Shown here piece after piece: positions 1-9,316 of a stretch of 64,000 nucleotides of DNA (its first letter is position 1; each line of letters opens with the position of its first letter). The position numbers and the translations under genes are program-made. A model generated the notes under the pieces. That model was not told where the DNA came from, did not search any database, and was given only the letters and a program-made list of their open reading frames with translations. Source of the stretch: Nesterenkonia sp. Act20 (GTDB taxonomy: Bacteria; Actinomycetota; Actinomycetes; Actinomycetales; Micrococcaceae); assembly GCF_019173455.1 (NCBI RefSeq), contig NZ_JADPQH010000001.1, positions 558,001-622,000 of the forward strand, in the 5' to 3' direction.

Positions 1-526
1 CTGCATCGGCGTGGATCTCGCGGCCCGCGGCACGGAATTCTCGGCGCACGAAGTCGAGCTTCTCGTGGTCGTTCTTCGCCCCGGCACAGTCGACGACGAC
101 GGCGCGTCGTCCCAGCGCGTCGAGCAGCTTCTTGCCCCGGTTGCCTCCGCTGTGACGCATCATGAGCGTGACATCAGCGGTGTCCTCCTCGAGGTACGCC
201 AGGGCGTCGGCGAGGAAGGTGTCATTCATGGCGGCGAGGTCCTCTGCAAGGATGAGCCGAGGTTCTCCGAAGAGCGAGGGAGAGGCGATGGTGGCCAGCT
301 CCCCCGGCGACGCGGCCGAGACGTCTATCCGGGTGAATTCGAGGTCGGGATGTTCCTGGCGCAGCGCCCGCTTGACCCGGTCCACGGCACGGCTGGCGAG
401 GTAGTCCTCGCCGCCCTTGAGCAGGATCAGCGGCGCAGGCTCGAGTGTGCGGAAGTCGGGCCCTTCGGTCGTCTTCGCGCCACGTCCCGCGCCGCTGCGT
501 GCTGTGCCTGCTCGTTGCGTCGCCAT
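1..526 (-). CDS. holA: DNA polymerase III delta subunit (5' part only)
   Basis: The visible N-terminal 175 residues, read from an ATG at 526, contain PLILLKGGEDYLASRAVDRV followed by an SLFGEPRLILAEDL segment. This is the clamp-loader delta subunit pattern, in which the AAA+-like domain 1 lacks a functional P-loop. In the family, HolA opens the beta sliding clamp as part of the DnaX complex. The rest of the gene lies beyond the left window edge. About 25 residues of low-complexity, basic sequence precede the conserved domain, which is common in actinobacterial HolA. The next gene on the same strand (the MaoC protein) ends 102 bases upstream, so holA probably has its own promoter there. Confidence 0.85.
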   Translation of the reverse strand, partial: MATQRAGTARSGAGRGAKTTEGPDFRTLEPAPLILLKGGEDYLASRAVDRVKRALRQEHPDLEFTRIDVSAASPGELATIASPSLFGEPRLILAEDLAAMNDTFLADALAYLEEDTADVTLMMRHSGGNRGKKLLDALGRRAVVVDCAGAKNDHEKLDFVRREFRAAGREIHADA

Positions 527-612
527 GGCTCCATCGTATCCGTCGGGTGGGACACGTTCAGGCCCGAGTGCGGCTCTGATCAGACCCGCTCAACCCAGGT
601 CTGCCGGGCCCG

Positions 613-656
613 CTTCAGCGGAGCGCGCTCAGCTCAGCCGAAGCTCTCCGCTGAAG
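613..656 (-). terminator. Hairpin over the end of the MaoC gene
   Basis: A perfect 11-bp inverted repeat (CTTCAGCGGAG at 613-623, CTCCGCTGAAG at 646-656) with a 22-base loop straddles the stop codon of the MaoC gene at 629. There is no U-run. It may act as a weak terminator of the fabG-maoC transcript or may be chance in GC-rich DNA. Confidence 0.35.
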
Positions 657-1555
657 TGCAGGCGCGACTTCCGTGGATTCCATCCCGTGAAGCGCAGCTG
701 CTGCGTATCGACATGCTCCGCGGCGAACGCCACCGTTGCCGGCAGCGCGACGGGTGCGGCGAAGTCAATGGACCAGCGGTGACCGGCGCCCTCAGGCTCC
801 CGGCCTTCAAGCATCCGTCCTGCCGAGTACATGCCGTGGACGATCGCCGATGGCATGCCCAGTGCCTTCGCAGCGAGGTTCGAGACGTGGATCGGGTTGT
901 AGTCCCCCGACACGGCGGCATAGGACCTGCCGGTCCCCGCGCTCAGGCGCCACGAGGCGGTCTTCACCGGAGGGACGAACTCCTGCCGCGGAGAGTCCGC
1001 AGCGTGAGGTGCGGTCTCCTCCACGAGATGGATCCCCCGGCTCAGGTAGGTGGAGACCCCGCGCCACAGCACGGCTTGCTCCTCGAGATTCTCCGGGTCT
1101 GCGGAGTCCTCCAGGACCATAACCCGGATGTCGACCTGGGTGCCCCGCCGATGCGCGCGCAGGTTCTCGGCACTGACCAGCACCTGCACCGGCTGGGCGA
1201 GCGTGATCGGCCGCAGGTGCTCGACCCGGTTGGCCAGGTGCACCAGTCCCATCAGCGGCAGCGGAAAGTCCTCGCGGCTCATCAGCGCCATCTGGACCGG
1301 GAATCCGATGATGTGCACCAACACCGAGGGCAGCGCGGTGCGATGTGCGCCGTCGAAGGGTTCTCCGGAGAAGAGCCTGCGGTAGCGCTCGGCCTGTTCC
1401 AGGCTCACTCCAGGGTGGCGGACCACAAGCGACTCCTGCGGCAGCTCGCTCGTGGCCGGCGTGGAGCGCAACCCGGGAAGCTTGGCGCGCGCTGCTCCCA
1501 GCGCCGCCTGGCCGTAGAGGGCGCTGAGCTGGGGCATCTCGATGCGGGTCGCCAC
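629..1555 (-). CDS. MaoC-like (R)-specific enoyl/3-hydroxyacyl hydratase
   Basis: This 308-residue protein has a GTG start at 1555. The C-terminal hot-dog domain carries the hydratase-2 motif SGDYNPIH at residues 216-223 followed by GMPSAIVHGM, with Asp and His in the expected catalytic positions. The N-terminal half looks like a second, degenerate hot-dog fold, so the chain probably forms a double hot-dog. It should hydrate/dehydrate (R)-3-hydroxyacyl thioesters. The start lies 3 bases after the stop of the FabG-type reductase, so the two are co-transcribed. The order thiolase - two-domain FabG - MaoC hydratase matches M. tuberculosis fadA2-fabG4-htdX (Rv0243-Rv0242c-Rv0241c), which favours an HtdX-like role. 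Whether it works in fatty-acid synthesis or degradation is not decided by the sequence. Confidence 0.85.
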   Translation of the reverse strand: MATRIEMPQLSALYGQAALGAARAKLPGLRSTPATSELPQESLVVRHPGVSLEQAERYRRLFSGEPFDGAHRTALPSVLVHIIGFPVQMALMSREDFPLPLMGLVHLANRVEHLRPITLAQPVQVLVSAENLRAHRRGTQVDIRVMVLEDSADPENLEEQAVLWRGVSTYLSRGIHLVEETAPHAADSPRQEFVPPVKTASWRLSAGTGRSYAAVSGDYNPIHVSNLAAKALGMPSAIVHGMYSAGRMLEGREPEGAGHRWSIDFAAPVALPATVAFAAEHVDTQQLRFTGWNPRKSRLHFSGELRLS

Positions 1556-1558
1556 GGC

Positions 1559-2926
1559 TCAGGCTCCCACGAGGTTCTGGCCACAGACCCGCAGGGTCAG
1601 CCCGGAGGTGCCACCGGCCTGGGGTGAGGCGAGGAACGCGATGGTCTCCGCCACGTCCACCGGCAGGCCCCCCTGGTTCAACGAGTTCAGCCGCCGCGCC
1701 ACCTCGCGGGTGGCGAACGGGATCTTCGCGGTCATCTCGGTCTCGATGAAGCCGGGAGCCACCGCATTGATCGTGCCGTGCCGAGAGGCCATCTGCGCGG
1801 AGGTCGCCGCGACCATCCCCATGACACCGGCCTTGGAGGCGGCATAGTTGGTCTGCCCACGATTGCCGGCGATCCCGGAGGTCGAGGCCAGCGAAACGAT
1901 GCGCGGACCCATTCCGGAGCCGCCATGGGCATCGGAGTTGAAGAGCTCGGAGGCCAGGAAGGCACGGTTCATGCGCAGCTGGGACTCGATGTTGACGGCG
2001 ATCACCGAGTTCCAGCGGGAGTCGTCCATATTGGCAAGCAGCTTGTCCCGCGTGATGCCGGCGTTGTGCACCACGATGTCGAGCCGGCCATAGTGCTGGG
2101 CGGCGTGGGCGAGGATCCGCTCCCCCGCGTCCTGCGCGGTGATGTCCAGCTGCAGGGCCGTGCCGGAGACCTCATTGGCCACCGCCGCCAGCTGCTCGCC
2201 CGCGGCGGGGATGTCCACCAGGATCACGGAGGCCCCATCGCGACGCAGCACGCGAGCGATGGCGGCTCCGATGCCGCGAGCGGCTCCCGTCACCACCGCA
2301 ACCTGGTCGCGCAGCGGTTGGTCCCAGTCCTGGGGCAGCGCACCGTTGACGGTGTCCACGGAGATGAACTGCCCGGAGACGAAGGCCGAGCGGCCCGAGA
2401 GAAGGAAGCGCAGGGCTCCTGCAGCACCGGGCGCCGAGGCGTCCAGCGAATCCGCCAGCACGATTCCGTTGGCGGTCCCGCCGGCGCGCATCTCATGTGC
2501 GGTGGAGCGGGTGAGGCCCTGCACGGCTGACCGTGCGGCGCGCACGGCAGGATCGCGGGTGCCGGTCGGGTCACGGAAGACCGTGATGACGCGACCGGAG
2601 GGCATCAGCTGCTTGAGCAGCGACCCCAGTTCCAGGACCACCTCGCTGAGCTGGGCCGGAGTCGAGACAGAGTCGAAGCAGGCGACGACGGCGGCCACCT
2701 TCTCCCTGGGTCCGATGTGGCGCCGCACATCAAGGCCCCAGCCGAGCATGCGCTCCGCGAGCGCCGCAGCGGCCTCCGTGGCGCCGAGCACGACCACCGG
2801 GCCCCGTGTGAGCGCCTGACCGGGGCGATGGCGTCGGAGCCGGGCAGGCTGCGGAAGACCGAGGTTCTTGGTCAGCTTCCGGCCGAAGCCGGTGTTGGCG
2901 AAGTCCGTGTAGATGTCCTTGGGCAT
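1559..2926 (-). CDS. fabG: Two-domain 3-oxoacyl-ACP/CoA reductase (FabG4 type)
   Basis: This 455-residue SDR protein starts at ATG 2926 (MPKDIYTDF), chosen because conserved family sequence begins there although the frame is open further upstream. Residues 1-200 form an extra N-terminal domain lacking SDR catalytic residues (VVVLGAT near 45). Residues 205-455 are a complete classical SDR: cofactor motif TGAARGIG at 213-220, HNAG at 287-290, Ser near 348-350, Tyr361 and Lys365 in the YxxxK motif. Standard FabG is about 245 residues, so this is the high-molecular-weight FabG4 class. It should reduce 3-oxoacyl thioesters with NAD(P)H. It lies 8 bases downstream of the thiolase and 3 bases upstream of the MaoC gene, in one operon. 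Confidence 0.9.
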   Translation of the reverse strand: MPKDIYTDFANTGFGRKLTKNLGLPQPARLRRHRPGQALTRGPVVVLGATEAAAALAERMLGWGLDVRRHIGPREKVAAVVACFDSVSTPAQLSEVVLELGSLLKQLMPSGRVITVFRDPTGTRDPAVRAARSAVQGLTRSTAHEMRAGGTANGIVLADSLDASAPGAAGALRFLLSGRSAFVSGQFISVDTVNGALPQDWDQPLRDQVAVVTGAARGIGAAIARVLRRDGASVILVDIPAAGEQLAAVANEVSGTALQLDITAQDAGERILAHAAQHYGRLDIVVHNAGITRDKLLANMDDSRWNSVIAVNIESQLRMNRAFLASELFNSDAHGGSGMGPRIVSLASTSGIAGNRGQTNYAASKAGVMGMVAATSAQMASRHGTINAVAPGFIETEMTAKIPFATREVARRLNSLNQGGLPVDVAETIAFLASPQAGGTSGLTLRVCGQNLVGA

Positions 2927-2934
2927 GGGTGGGT

Positions 2935-4227
2935 TCACCGTCCTTCGATGATCGCGGTGATGCCCTGGCCGCCGGCGGCGCACACCGAGATGAATCCCAG
3001 CTTGCCCGGCTTGCCATGAAGCTCTTTGGCGAGCGAGGCGACGATCCGTCCGCCGGTGGCGGCGAAGGGGTGCCCGGCCGCCAGCGAGGAGCCGTTGACG
3101 TTGAGCCGACTCCGATCGATCGTGCCCAGCGAGGAGTCCAGTCCGAGCTTGTTCTTGCAGAACTCCTCGGACTCCCACGCCTTGATCTGGGCCAGCACGG
3201 TGGAGGCAAAGGCCTCGTGGATCTCGAGGTACTCGAAGTCCTCGAAGCTCAGGTTGTTGCGCTTGAGCATCCGGGCCGCGGCGTAGGCCGGTGCCATCAG
3301 CAGACCCTCAGCGCCGTCCACGAAGTCCACTGCGCCCTCTTCGTAGTCGATGAAGTTCGCCAGCTTCGGCAGATCGTGTGCGTCGGCCCACTCCTCGGAG
3401 CCGAGCAGGACTGCGGAGGCGCCGTCGGTCAGCGCGGTGGAGTTGGCCGCCGTCATGGTGGCGTCCTCCCCAAGATCACGTCCGAAGGCCGGGGAGAGCT
3501 TACCCAGCTTCTCCATCGTCGAGTCGGCCCGCATGTTGTTGTCCCGGCTGAGTCCCTTGAAGGGGGTCACCAGGTCGTCGAAGAATCCGCGGTCGTAGGC
3601 GGCTGCCAGGTTCTTGTGGCTGGCCAGCGCGAGCTCGTCCTGCTCCGCCCGGGTGATGCCCCAGGCGTGGGCGGTGATCGCCATATGCTCACCCATGGAC
3701 AGCCCGGTGCGCGGCTCGTTGACACCGGGGGCCTGCGGCGCCAGGTGAGCCGGACGAATCTTGGACAGCGCCTTGAGCCGCTGGCTCAGCGTCTTGGCGC
3801 GGTTGGCTTCCATCAGGATGCCGCGCAGCTCATCGGTCACCACGATTGGGGCATCCGAGATCGAGTCCACGCCGCCGCCGATCGCCGAATCGATCTGACC
3901 CAGCTTGATCTTGTTCGCCAGGGAGCCGATGGCCTCCATGCCAGTGGCGCACGCCATCTGCACGTCGAAGGCCGGAGTCTTCGGGTCCAACGGGGTGCCC
4001 AGCACCGATTCGCGGGTCAGGTTGAAGTTCTTGGAGTGCTTCATCACCGCACCTGCGGCGACGGTGCCCAGCTGCTGGCCCTGGAGCCCGAACCGTGCCA
4101 CCAGTCCGTTCAGCGTGGAGGTCAGCATGTCTTGGTTTCCGGCGGTGGCGTAGGCGCTGTGGGCCCGGGCGAAGGGGATGCGGTTTCCGCCGATGATGAC
4201 GGCGTCGCGGACGTTCTGTGCACTCAT
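2935..4227 (-). CDS. Acetyl-CoA acetyltransferase (thiolase, FadA2/FadI type)
   Basis: This 430-residue thiolase starts at ATG 4227, placed 8 bases after AGGAG; a GTG at 4236 in the same frame would sit on top of that ribosome binding site. The nucleophilic Cys is in QMACATGMEA (about residue 93). The substrate-binding and catalytic His is in the NVNGSSLAAGHPFAATGGR segment, and the proton-transfer Cys is in CAAGGQG near the C terminus. It catalyses thiolytic cleavage or Claisen condensation of 3-oxoacyl-CoA. It is the first gene of the minus-strand operon thiolase-fabG-maoC and is divergent from an acyl-CoA dehydrogenase/oxidase, which fits a beta-oxidation-type set. Confidence 0.92.
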   Translation of the reverse strand: MSAQNVRDAVIIGGNRIPFARAHSAYATAGNQDMLTSTLNGLVARFGLQGQQLGTVAAGAVMKHSKNFNLTRESVLGTPLDPKTPAFDVQMACATGMEAIGSLANKIKLGQIDSAIGGGVDSISDAPIVVTDELRGILMEANRAKTLSQRLKALSKIRPAHLAPQAPGVNEPRTGLSMGEHMAITAHAWGITRAEQDELALASHKNLAAAYDRGFFDDLVTPFKGLSRDNNMRADSTMEKLGKLSPAFGRDLGEDATMTAANSTALTDGASAVLLGSEEWADAHDLPKLANFIDYEEGAVDFVDGAEGLLMAPAYAAARMLKRNNLSFEDFEYLEIHEAFASTVLAQIKAWESEEFCKNKLGLDSSLGTIDRSRLNVNGSSLAAGHPFAATGGRIVASLAKELHGKPGKLGFISVCAAGGQGITAIIEGR

Positions 4228-4308
4228 GGAACTCACTCCTGGTCTGGGGGTTGCAGGTCCCGACGGTCTGCGGCCCGGTGGGGCCGGACCCGCAGGTCTT
4301 GCATTTGT

Positions 4309-4325
4309 TACTGGTCAGTATCATA
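4309..4325. promoter_or_regulatory. Palindromic operator overlapping a -10 box
   Basis: TACTGGTCAGTA (4309-4320) has perfect 5-bp arms, TACTG and CAGTA, around GT. On the minus strand the consensus-like -10 hexamer TATGAT (4320-4325) abuts it, so a bound protein would block initiation of the thiolase operon. Arms of this kind are typical of TetR-family repressors of lipid genes; the regulator itself is not in the window. Confidence 0.5.
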
Positions 4326-4342
4326 GACTATTTTGTGTGCAG

Positions 4343-4353
4343 GATCACTGATC
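4343..4353. promoter_or_regulatory. Second palindrome in the divergent promoter
   Basis: GATCACTGATC is a perfect 5-1-5 palindrome, 43 bases upstream of the acyl-CoA dehydrogenase/oxidase start. It could be a second operator half or chance. Confidence 0.25.
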
Positions 4354-4395
4354 ATTCGAGTGGCCCGCCGCTCATCCCAGCTCTGAGGAGACTCC

Positions 4396-6453
4396 ATGTC
4401 CCACCACCCGGTCCCCGACCCCATTGACGCCGCCGACACCGAAGTCCGCGTGGACAAGAAGGTGATGGAGGACGTGCTGCTCGGACCCTGGGCCGACACT
4501 CGTCGCCATGCCCGTGAGCTGCTCAAGAATGAGGCCTTCCACAAGGTGGAGGGCATGTCCAAGGAGGATCACCGCGAGCGCGTCTTCAAGCAGATGCACC
4601 TGCTTGCAGAGGACGGCGCCGTACACCGGGCGTTCCCGAAAGAGTTCGGAGGCTCCGATGCCCACGGCGCGAACATCGCCGCCTTCGAAGAGCTCGTCAC
4701 TGCAGATCCTTCGCTGCAGATCAAGGCCGGCGTGCAGTGGGGCCTCTTCGCCGCGGCCGTGCTGCATCTGGGGTCCGAGGACCATCACCGCAGGTTCCTG
4801 CCCGCCACCATGGACCTCCGGGCTCCTGGCGCCTTTGCGATGACCGAGTTCGGCCACGGGTCCGACGTCGCCTCCATCGGCACCACCGCCACCTATGACC
4901 CGGCCACCGAGGAGTTCATCCTCAACACTCCCTTCCCCGCTGCCACCAAGCGCTACCTCGGCAATGCGGCGAATGACGCCAAGGACGCCGTCGTCTTCGC
5001 CCAGCTGATCACCAATGGGATCAATCACGGGGTGCACTGCCTCTACACCAACATTCGCGGTGAGGACGGCAAGCCGCTGGCAGGCATCACCATCACCGAC
5101 GAGGGTCAGAAGGGCGGCCTCAATGGGGTGGACAACGGCTGCTTCAGCTTCGACAACATCCGGGTGCCCCGCACCAATCTGCTCAACCGCTATGGTGACG
5201 TCGCAGCCGACGGCACGTACAGCTCGCCGATCGACTCCCCCGGTCGTCGATTCTTCACAATGCTCGGCACCCTGGTGCAAGGACGGGTCTCACTGACCGG
5301 CGCCTCGGTGGCGGCCTCGAAGCTGGCTCTCATCGGCGCAATCACCTACGGCAACCAGCGTCGCCAGTTCAACGCCTCCTCCACGATCGAAGAGGAGGTG
5401 CTGTTGGACTACCAGCTCCATCAGCGCCGCCTGCTGCCGCGCCTGGCCACCACGTTCGCAGCGAACTTCGCCCATGAGAACCTGCTGACGAAGCTCGACG
5501 ACGTCTTCTCCGGCAAGGATGATTCCGACGCGAACCGCCAGGAGCTGGAGACCCTCGCCGCCGCGATCAAGTCCGTCACCACCTGGCACGCGCTGGACAC
5601 TCTGCAGGAGGCCCGCGAGGCCTGTGGCGGCGCGGGCTTCATCTCCGAGAACCGGCTGGTCTCGCTGCGTGCGGACCTCGACGTCTACGTCACCTTCGAA
5701 GGCGATAACAACGTGCTGCTGCAGCTGGTCGCCAAGCGCCTGCTCAGCGACTATGCCGCGGAGTTCAAGGATGCCGACTTCGGGGTGCTCTCGCGCTACG
5801 TGGCCAATCAGGCGCAGTCCACGGTGCTGAATCGCTTCGGCCTGCGCCGGGCCGTGCAGTCGGTCCAGGACACCGGTGACGATCGGCGCAGCGCCAACTG
5901 GTTCAAGCAGACCGAGGTGCAGCGCCAGCTGCTCACCGAACGCTCCCGGCAGATGGTCATCGATGTCGCCGGTGAGCTGCGCTCGGCCTCGAAGCTGCCC
6001 GCCGCCAAGCAGGCAGCGATCTTCAATGAGCATCAGTTCGAGATCATCAATGCCGCGAAGGCCCACGCGGACCTGCTGCTCTGGGAGTCCTTCACCGAGG
6101 CGCTGGAGCGGGTGAGCGATCCGGGCACCAAACAGGTCATGACCTGGTTGCGGGACCTCTACGCGTTGACCCGCATCGAAGAGACGCTTGACTGGTATCT
6201 GCTCAACGGTCGGATCTCGTCTCAGCGGGCGCGCACGCTGACCCCCTACGTGAACCGGCTGCTCGAACGACTGCGTCCCCATGCCCAGGACATCGTGGAT
6301 TCCTTCGGCTACGAGCCCGAGCATGTGCGCATGGAGATCACCTCGGGGGCCGAGCAGCGCCGCCAGGACGAGTCCATGGAGTACTACCGGGCACTGCGTG
6401 CCTCCCCGGACGGCCCGGTGGACGAGAAGCTGATGCAGTCGCGGAAGAAGTGA
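4396..6453 (+). CDS. Acyl-CoA dehydrogenase/oxidase family flavoprotein
   Basis: This 685-residue protein starts at ATG 4396 after GAGGAG. It is longer than a typical acyl-CoA dehydrogenase (about 380-600). It carries the FAD-domain motif AMTEFGHGSDVASI followed by TTATYDPATEEFILNTP, wording typical of acyl-CoA oxidases (ACOX). EACGGAGFISENRL and DVYVTFEGDNNVLLQ in the C-terminal half also match the ACOX/long ACAD branch. It should introduce the alpha-beta double bond into acyl-CoA. Whether electrons go to ETF or to oxygen cannot be read from the sequence. It is divergent from the thiolase operon and shares its 168-bp intergenic region with two palindromes, so joint control by one repressor is likely. 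Confidence 0.85.
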   Translation: MSHHPVPDPIDAADTEVRVDKKVMEDVLLGPWADTRRHARELLKNEAFHKVEGMSKEDHRERVFKQMHLLAEDGAVHRAFPKEFGGSDAHGANIAAFEELVTADPSLQIKAGVQWGLFAAAVLHLGSEDHHRRFLPATMDLRAPGAFAMTEFGHGSDVASIGTTATYDPATEEFILNTPFPAATKRYLGNAANDAKDAVVFAQLITNGINHGVHCLYTNIRGEDGKPLAGITITDEGQKGGLNGVDNGCFSFDNIRVPRTNLLNRYGDVAADGTYSSPIDSPGRRFFTMLGTLVQGRVSLTGASVAASKLALIGAITYGNQRRQFNASSTIEEEVLLDYQLHQRRLLPRLATTFAANFAHENLLTKLDDVFSGKDDSDANRQELETLAAAIKSVTTWHALDTLQEAREACGGAGFISENRLVSLRADLDVYVTFEGDNNVLLQLVAKRLLSDYAAEFKDADFGVLSRYVANQAQSTVLNRFGLRRAVQSVQDTGDDRRSANWFKQTEVQRQLLTERSRQMVIDVAGELRSASKLPAAKQAAIFNEHQFEIINAAKAHADLLLWESFTEALERVSDPGTKQVMTWLRDLYALTRIEETLDWYLLNGRISSQRARTLTPYVNRLLERLRPHAQDIVDSFGYEPEHVRMEITSGAEQRRQDESMEYYRALRASPDGPVDEKLMQSRKK

Positions 6454-6460
6454 ACACCAC

Positions 6461-6480
6461 GCCCGAGCGGGCTTCTGCTT
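6461..6480 (+). terminator. Short possible terminator after the acyl-CoA dehydrogenase/oxidase gene
   Basis: GCCCG-AG-CGGGC followed by TTCTGCTT forms a 5-bp stem with a U-rich tail directly after the stop codon at 6453. It is small and only suggestive. Confidence 0.3.
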
Positions 6481-6490
6481 GAATAGCAGG

Positions 6491-9235
6491 ATGGATTCCG
6501 AGCTTGCTTTCCCCCGTGCCGATGAAGAGAACCTGACCCGCGAGGAGGCTGCCCAGCGCAGCGCCCTGCTCACGGTCCAGGACTATGAGGTCGAGGTGGA
6601 TCTGCGTGCCGCCGGGGCCGCCGATGCGGTGACCTACCCCGTGCACACCAAGATCCATTTCGAGGCCGCCGAGCCGGGGGCCTCGACCTACTTGGATCAT
6701 CTCGGGGATTCGGTCGAGTCCGTGGTGCTCAACGGGGTGGCGCTGGAGACCTCGGCCCATGTGGGCCCGGCGCGGATCCTGCTGCCGGAGCTCCGTGCGA
6801 CCAATGTGGTGGAGATCTTCTCCACCGCGCGGTACTCGCGCTCGGGCGAAGGTCTCCACCGGTTCGTGGATCCAGCCGATGACCAGGTGTACCTCTACAC
6901 GCAGTACGAGCCCGCCGATTCCCGGCGGGTCTTCCCGGTCTTCGAGCAGCCCGACCTCAAGGCACGGTTCGGCTTCTCCATCATCGGTCCGCAGGACTGG
7001 CAGCTGCGGTCCAACGGCGCGGAGATCTCCCGCGAGGTGCTCGACGACGGCGCGGCGGCTCAGCCGTCGGTGCGCGTGACCTTCGAGAAGACTCCTCGGA
7101 TGTCCTCCTACATCACGGCCGTCTTGGCGGGGCCGTACCACCGCGTCGAGGGGCACTACAGTCTCCAGAAGCACGCCGGCGACACCACCGGCATGCCCGA
7201 CGGTGATCCGCTGGAGATCGAGCTCGGGGTGCTCTGCCGCGCGTCGCTCGCGCAGCATTTCGACGCCGAGGCGCTGTTGGAGCTGACCCGGCGCGGCTTG
7301 GACTTCTTCCACCAGGAGTTCGGCTACGCCTACCCGTGGGGGAAGTACGATCAGGTCTTCGTGCCGGAGTACAACCTCGGTGCGATGGAGAACCCCGGCC
7401 TCGTCACCTTCACCGAGAAGTACGTCTTCGACACCGCCGCCACCGACGCACAGTATGAGACCCGCGCGAACACGCTGATGCATGAGATGGCGCATATGTG
7501 GTTCGGCGATCTGGTGACCATGCACTGGTGGGACGACCTGTGGCTCAAGGAGTCCTTCGCGGACTATATGGGCTCCCTCGCGGTCGACGAGGCCACCGAC
7601 TGGACGACCTCCTGGATCTCCTTCGCCAACGGCCGCAAGGCCTGGGCGTATGTGCAGGATCAGCTGCCGACCACACACCCGATCGTGGCGGACATCGGCG
7701 ACCTCGAAGCGGCCGACCAGAACTTCGATGGGATCACCTACGCCAAGGGCGCCTCGGTGCTCAAACAGCTGGCCGCCTATGCCGGTCGCCAATCCTTCCG
7801 TGAGGCAGCCCAGCGCTACTTCGCCCGGCATGCCTTCGGCAATGCCACCCTGGCGGATTTTCTCGCCGTTCTGGAGGAGGTCACCGGAGCCAATATGGAC
7901 AGCTGGGCGCAGGCCTGGCTGCAGACCGCCGGTGTTCCGGTGCTCTCCGCGGAGATCGACGACTCGCGTGGAGACCTCGCCGGCGGCGCCGTCGTGATCC
8001 GTCAGCAGGGTACAGACCCGGCCAGCGGAGAACCCGTGGCGCGCCCGCACCGCATCCGGGTGGGAGTCCACGTCTTGGATGCCGCCACGGGCACCTTGAA
8101 GCTTCACGCCGCCCAGGACGTCTTCCTGGACCCTGCTGCCCCAGGTGGACTGACCGAGGTCCCCGGGCTCAGCGTGCCGGGAGACCAGCCACGGCTGCTG
8201 CTGCCGAACGAGGATGACCTCACCTACGCCAAGATCAGCCTCGACGCAGAATCACTGGCCGCGGTGCTCAGCTACCCGGTGGCGGACCCGCTTGCCCGGG
8301 CCACCGTCTGGGCCGCCCTGTGGTCCATGGTGCGCGACGGCGAGCTCGGCTCCCGCCGCTTTCTGCAGGCCGTTCAGACCATGGGTCTGGGCATTGATGA
8401 GATCGTCGTCGTCCAGGGACTGCTGCGGCAGTCACTGACCGCTCTGGAGCGCTTCACCCCACCGGCCCAGCGCCCTGCGCTGCAACAGGAGCTCGCCGCT
8501 CGGCTGGCCGGGGAGCTGACCCGCACCATCGGAGACCATCAGCGCGCCATCGCACGAAGCCTCGCGGTCCTCTCCCGGCGAGAGGGTTCGCAGCTGGATC
8601 TGCTCGAGGCCCTGCTCGATGGCTCGGGCGAGGACTACGGGATCTCTGGACTGCGCATCGACGAGGAGCTGCGCTGGGCGTTCCTGCAGGCGCTCACCGC
8701 CCATGGTCGCGTGGACATAGGCCAGATCGACGCGGAGCTCGCCGCCAAGACCACCGCGCGGGCACGCATCGCACACCGGCTGGCCGCGGCCGCACGGCCC
8801 GACCGCCGAGTGAAGGCCGACGCGTTCGAACAGGCCCTCCGCGGCACTGACGGGGACGGACGCGAGCTGTCCAATGATCACCTCACCGCCACGGTGGAGG
8901 GCTTCGGCATCGCCGCGGATCCCGCCACTGCGTCTCTCGTCGCTGGAGCGACGGAGGCTTATTTCGAGTCTCTGCTGCGGGTCTGGGAGCAGATGAGCCA
9001 GGGCCAGGCCACCCGGGTCATCTCAGGCCTCTATCCCGGAGCCCAGGATCTCGAGGACGGCCAGGTGCCGGAGGAGCACCCGCTGGTGCTGCGCACCACC
9101 GCATGGCTCCAGGAGAACTCCGAGGCCCCCGCGGCGCTGCGCCGGCTGCTGATCGAGGAGCAGGACCACCTGCTCCGCGGGCTCCGCGCCCAGGCAGCCG
9201 CTCAGACCTCCGCTCAGTCCTCCGCTCAGTCCTGA
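6491..9235 (+). CDS. pepN: Aminopeptidase N (M1 family)
   Basis: This 914-residue zinc metallopeptidase uses ATG 6491; the frame is open to a TTG at 6479 but that has no ribosome binding site. The exopeptidase motif GAMEN lies near residue 297. The zinc motif HEMAH starts at residue 331, with the third ligand Glu 18 residues later in WLKESFADYMG (HExxH-18-E). The N-terminal beta domain begins ENLTREEAAQRSALLTVQDY, as in actinobacterial PepN, and the C-terminal half is the helical ERAP1-like domain. It removes N-terminal residues from cytoplasmic peptides; there is no signal peptide. The C terminus is a low-complexity Ala/Gln/Ser tail. Length is near the family norm of about 850-870 plus that tail. 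Confidence 0.95.
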   Translation: MDSELAFPRADEENLTREEAAQRSALLTVQDYEVEVDLRAAGAADAVTYPVHTKIHFEAAEPGASTYLDHLGDSVESVVLNGVALETSAHVGPARILLPELRATNVVEIFSTARYSRSGEGLHRFVDPADDQVYLYTQYEPADSRRVFPVFEQPDLKARFGFSIIGPQDWQLRSNGAEISREVLDDGAAAQPSVRVTFEKTPRMSSYITAVLAGPYHRVEGHYSLQKHAGDTTGMPDGDPLEIELGVLCRASLAQHFDAEALLELTRRGLDFFHQEFGYAYPWGKYDQVFVPEYNLGAMENPGLVTFTEKYVFDTAATDAQYETRANTLMHEMAHMWFGDLVTMHWWDDLWLKESFADYMGSLAVDEATDWTTSWISFANGRKAWAYVQDQLPTTHPIVADIGDLEAADQNFDGITYAKGASVLKQLAAYAGRQSFREAAQRYFARHAFGNATLADFLAVLEEVTGANMDSWAQAWLQTAGVPVLSAEIDDSRGDLAGGAVVIRQQGTDPASGEPVARPHRIRVGVHVLDAATGTLKLHAAQDVFLDPAAPGGLTEVPGLSVPGDQPRLLLPNEDDLTYAKISLDAESLAAVLSYPVADPLARATVWAALWSMVRDGELGSRRFLQAVQTMGLGIDEIVVVQGLLRQSLTALERFTPPAQRPALQQELAARLAGELTRTIGDHQRAIARSLAVLSRREGSQLDLLEALLDGSGEDYGISGLRIDEELRWAFLQALTAHGRVDIGQIDAELAAKTTARARIAHRLAAAARPDRRVKADAFEQALRGTDGDGRELSNDHLTATVEGFGIAADPATASLVAGATEAYFESLLRVWEQMSQGQATRVISGLYPGAQDLEDGQVPEEHPLVLRTTAWLQENSEAPAALRRLLIEEQDHLLRGLRAQAAAQTSAQSSAQS

Positions 9236-9316
9236 GCGTCACCCCTCAGCACACCTCGCTGGGCGGGATGCCCACCCCGTGGGATCGGCGGAACGCCGCG
9301 CAGTTCCACCCGGAGA

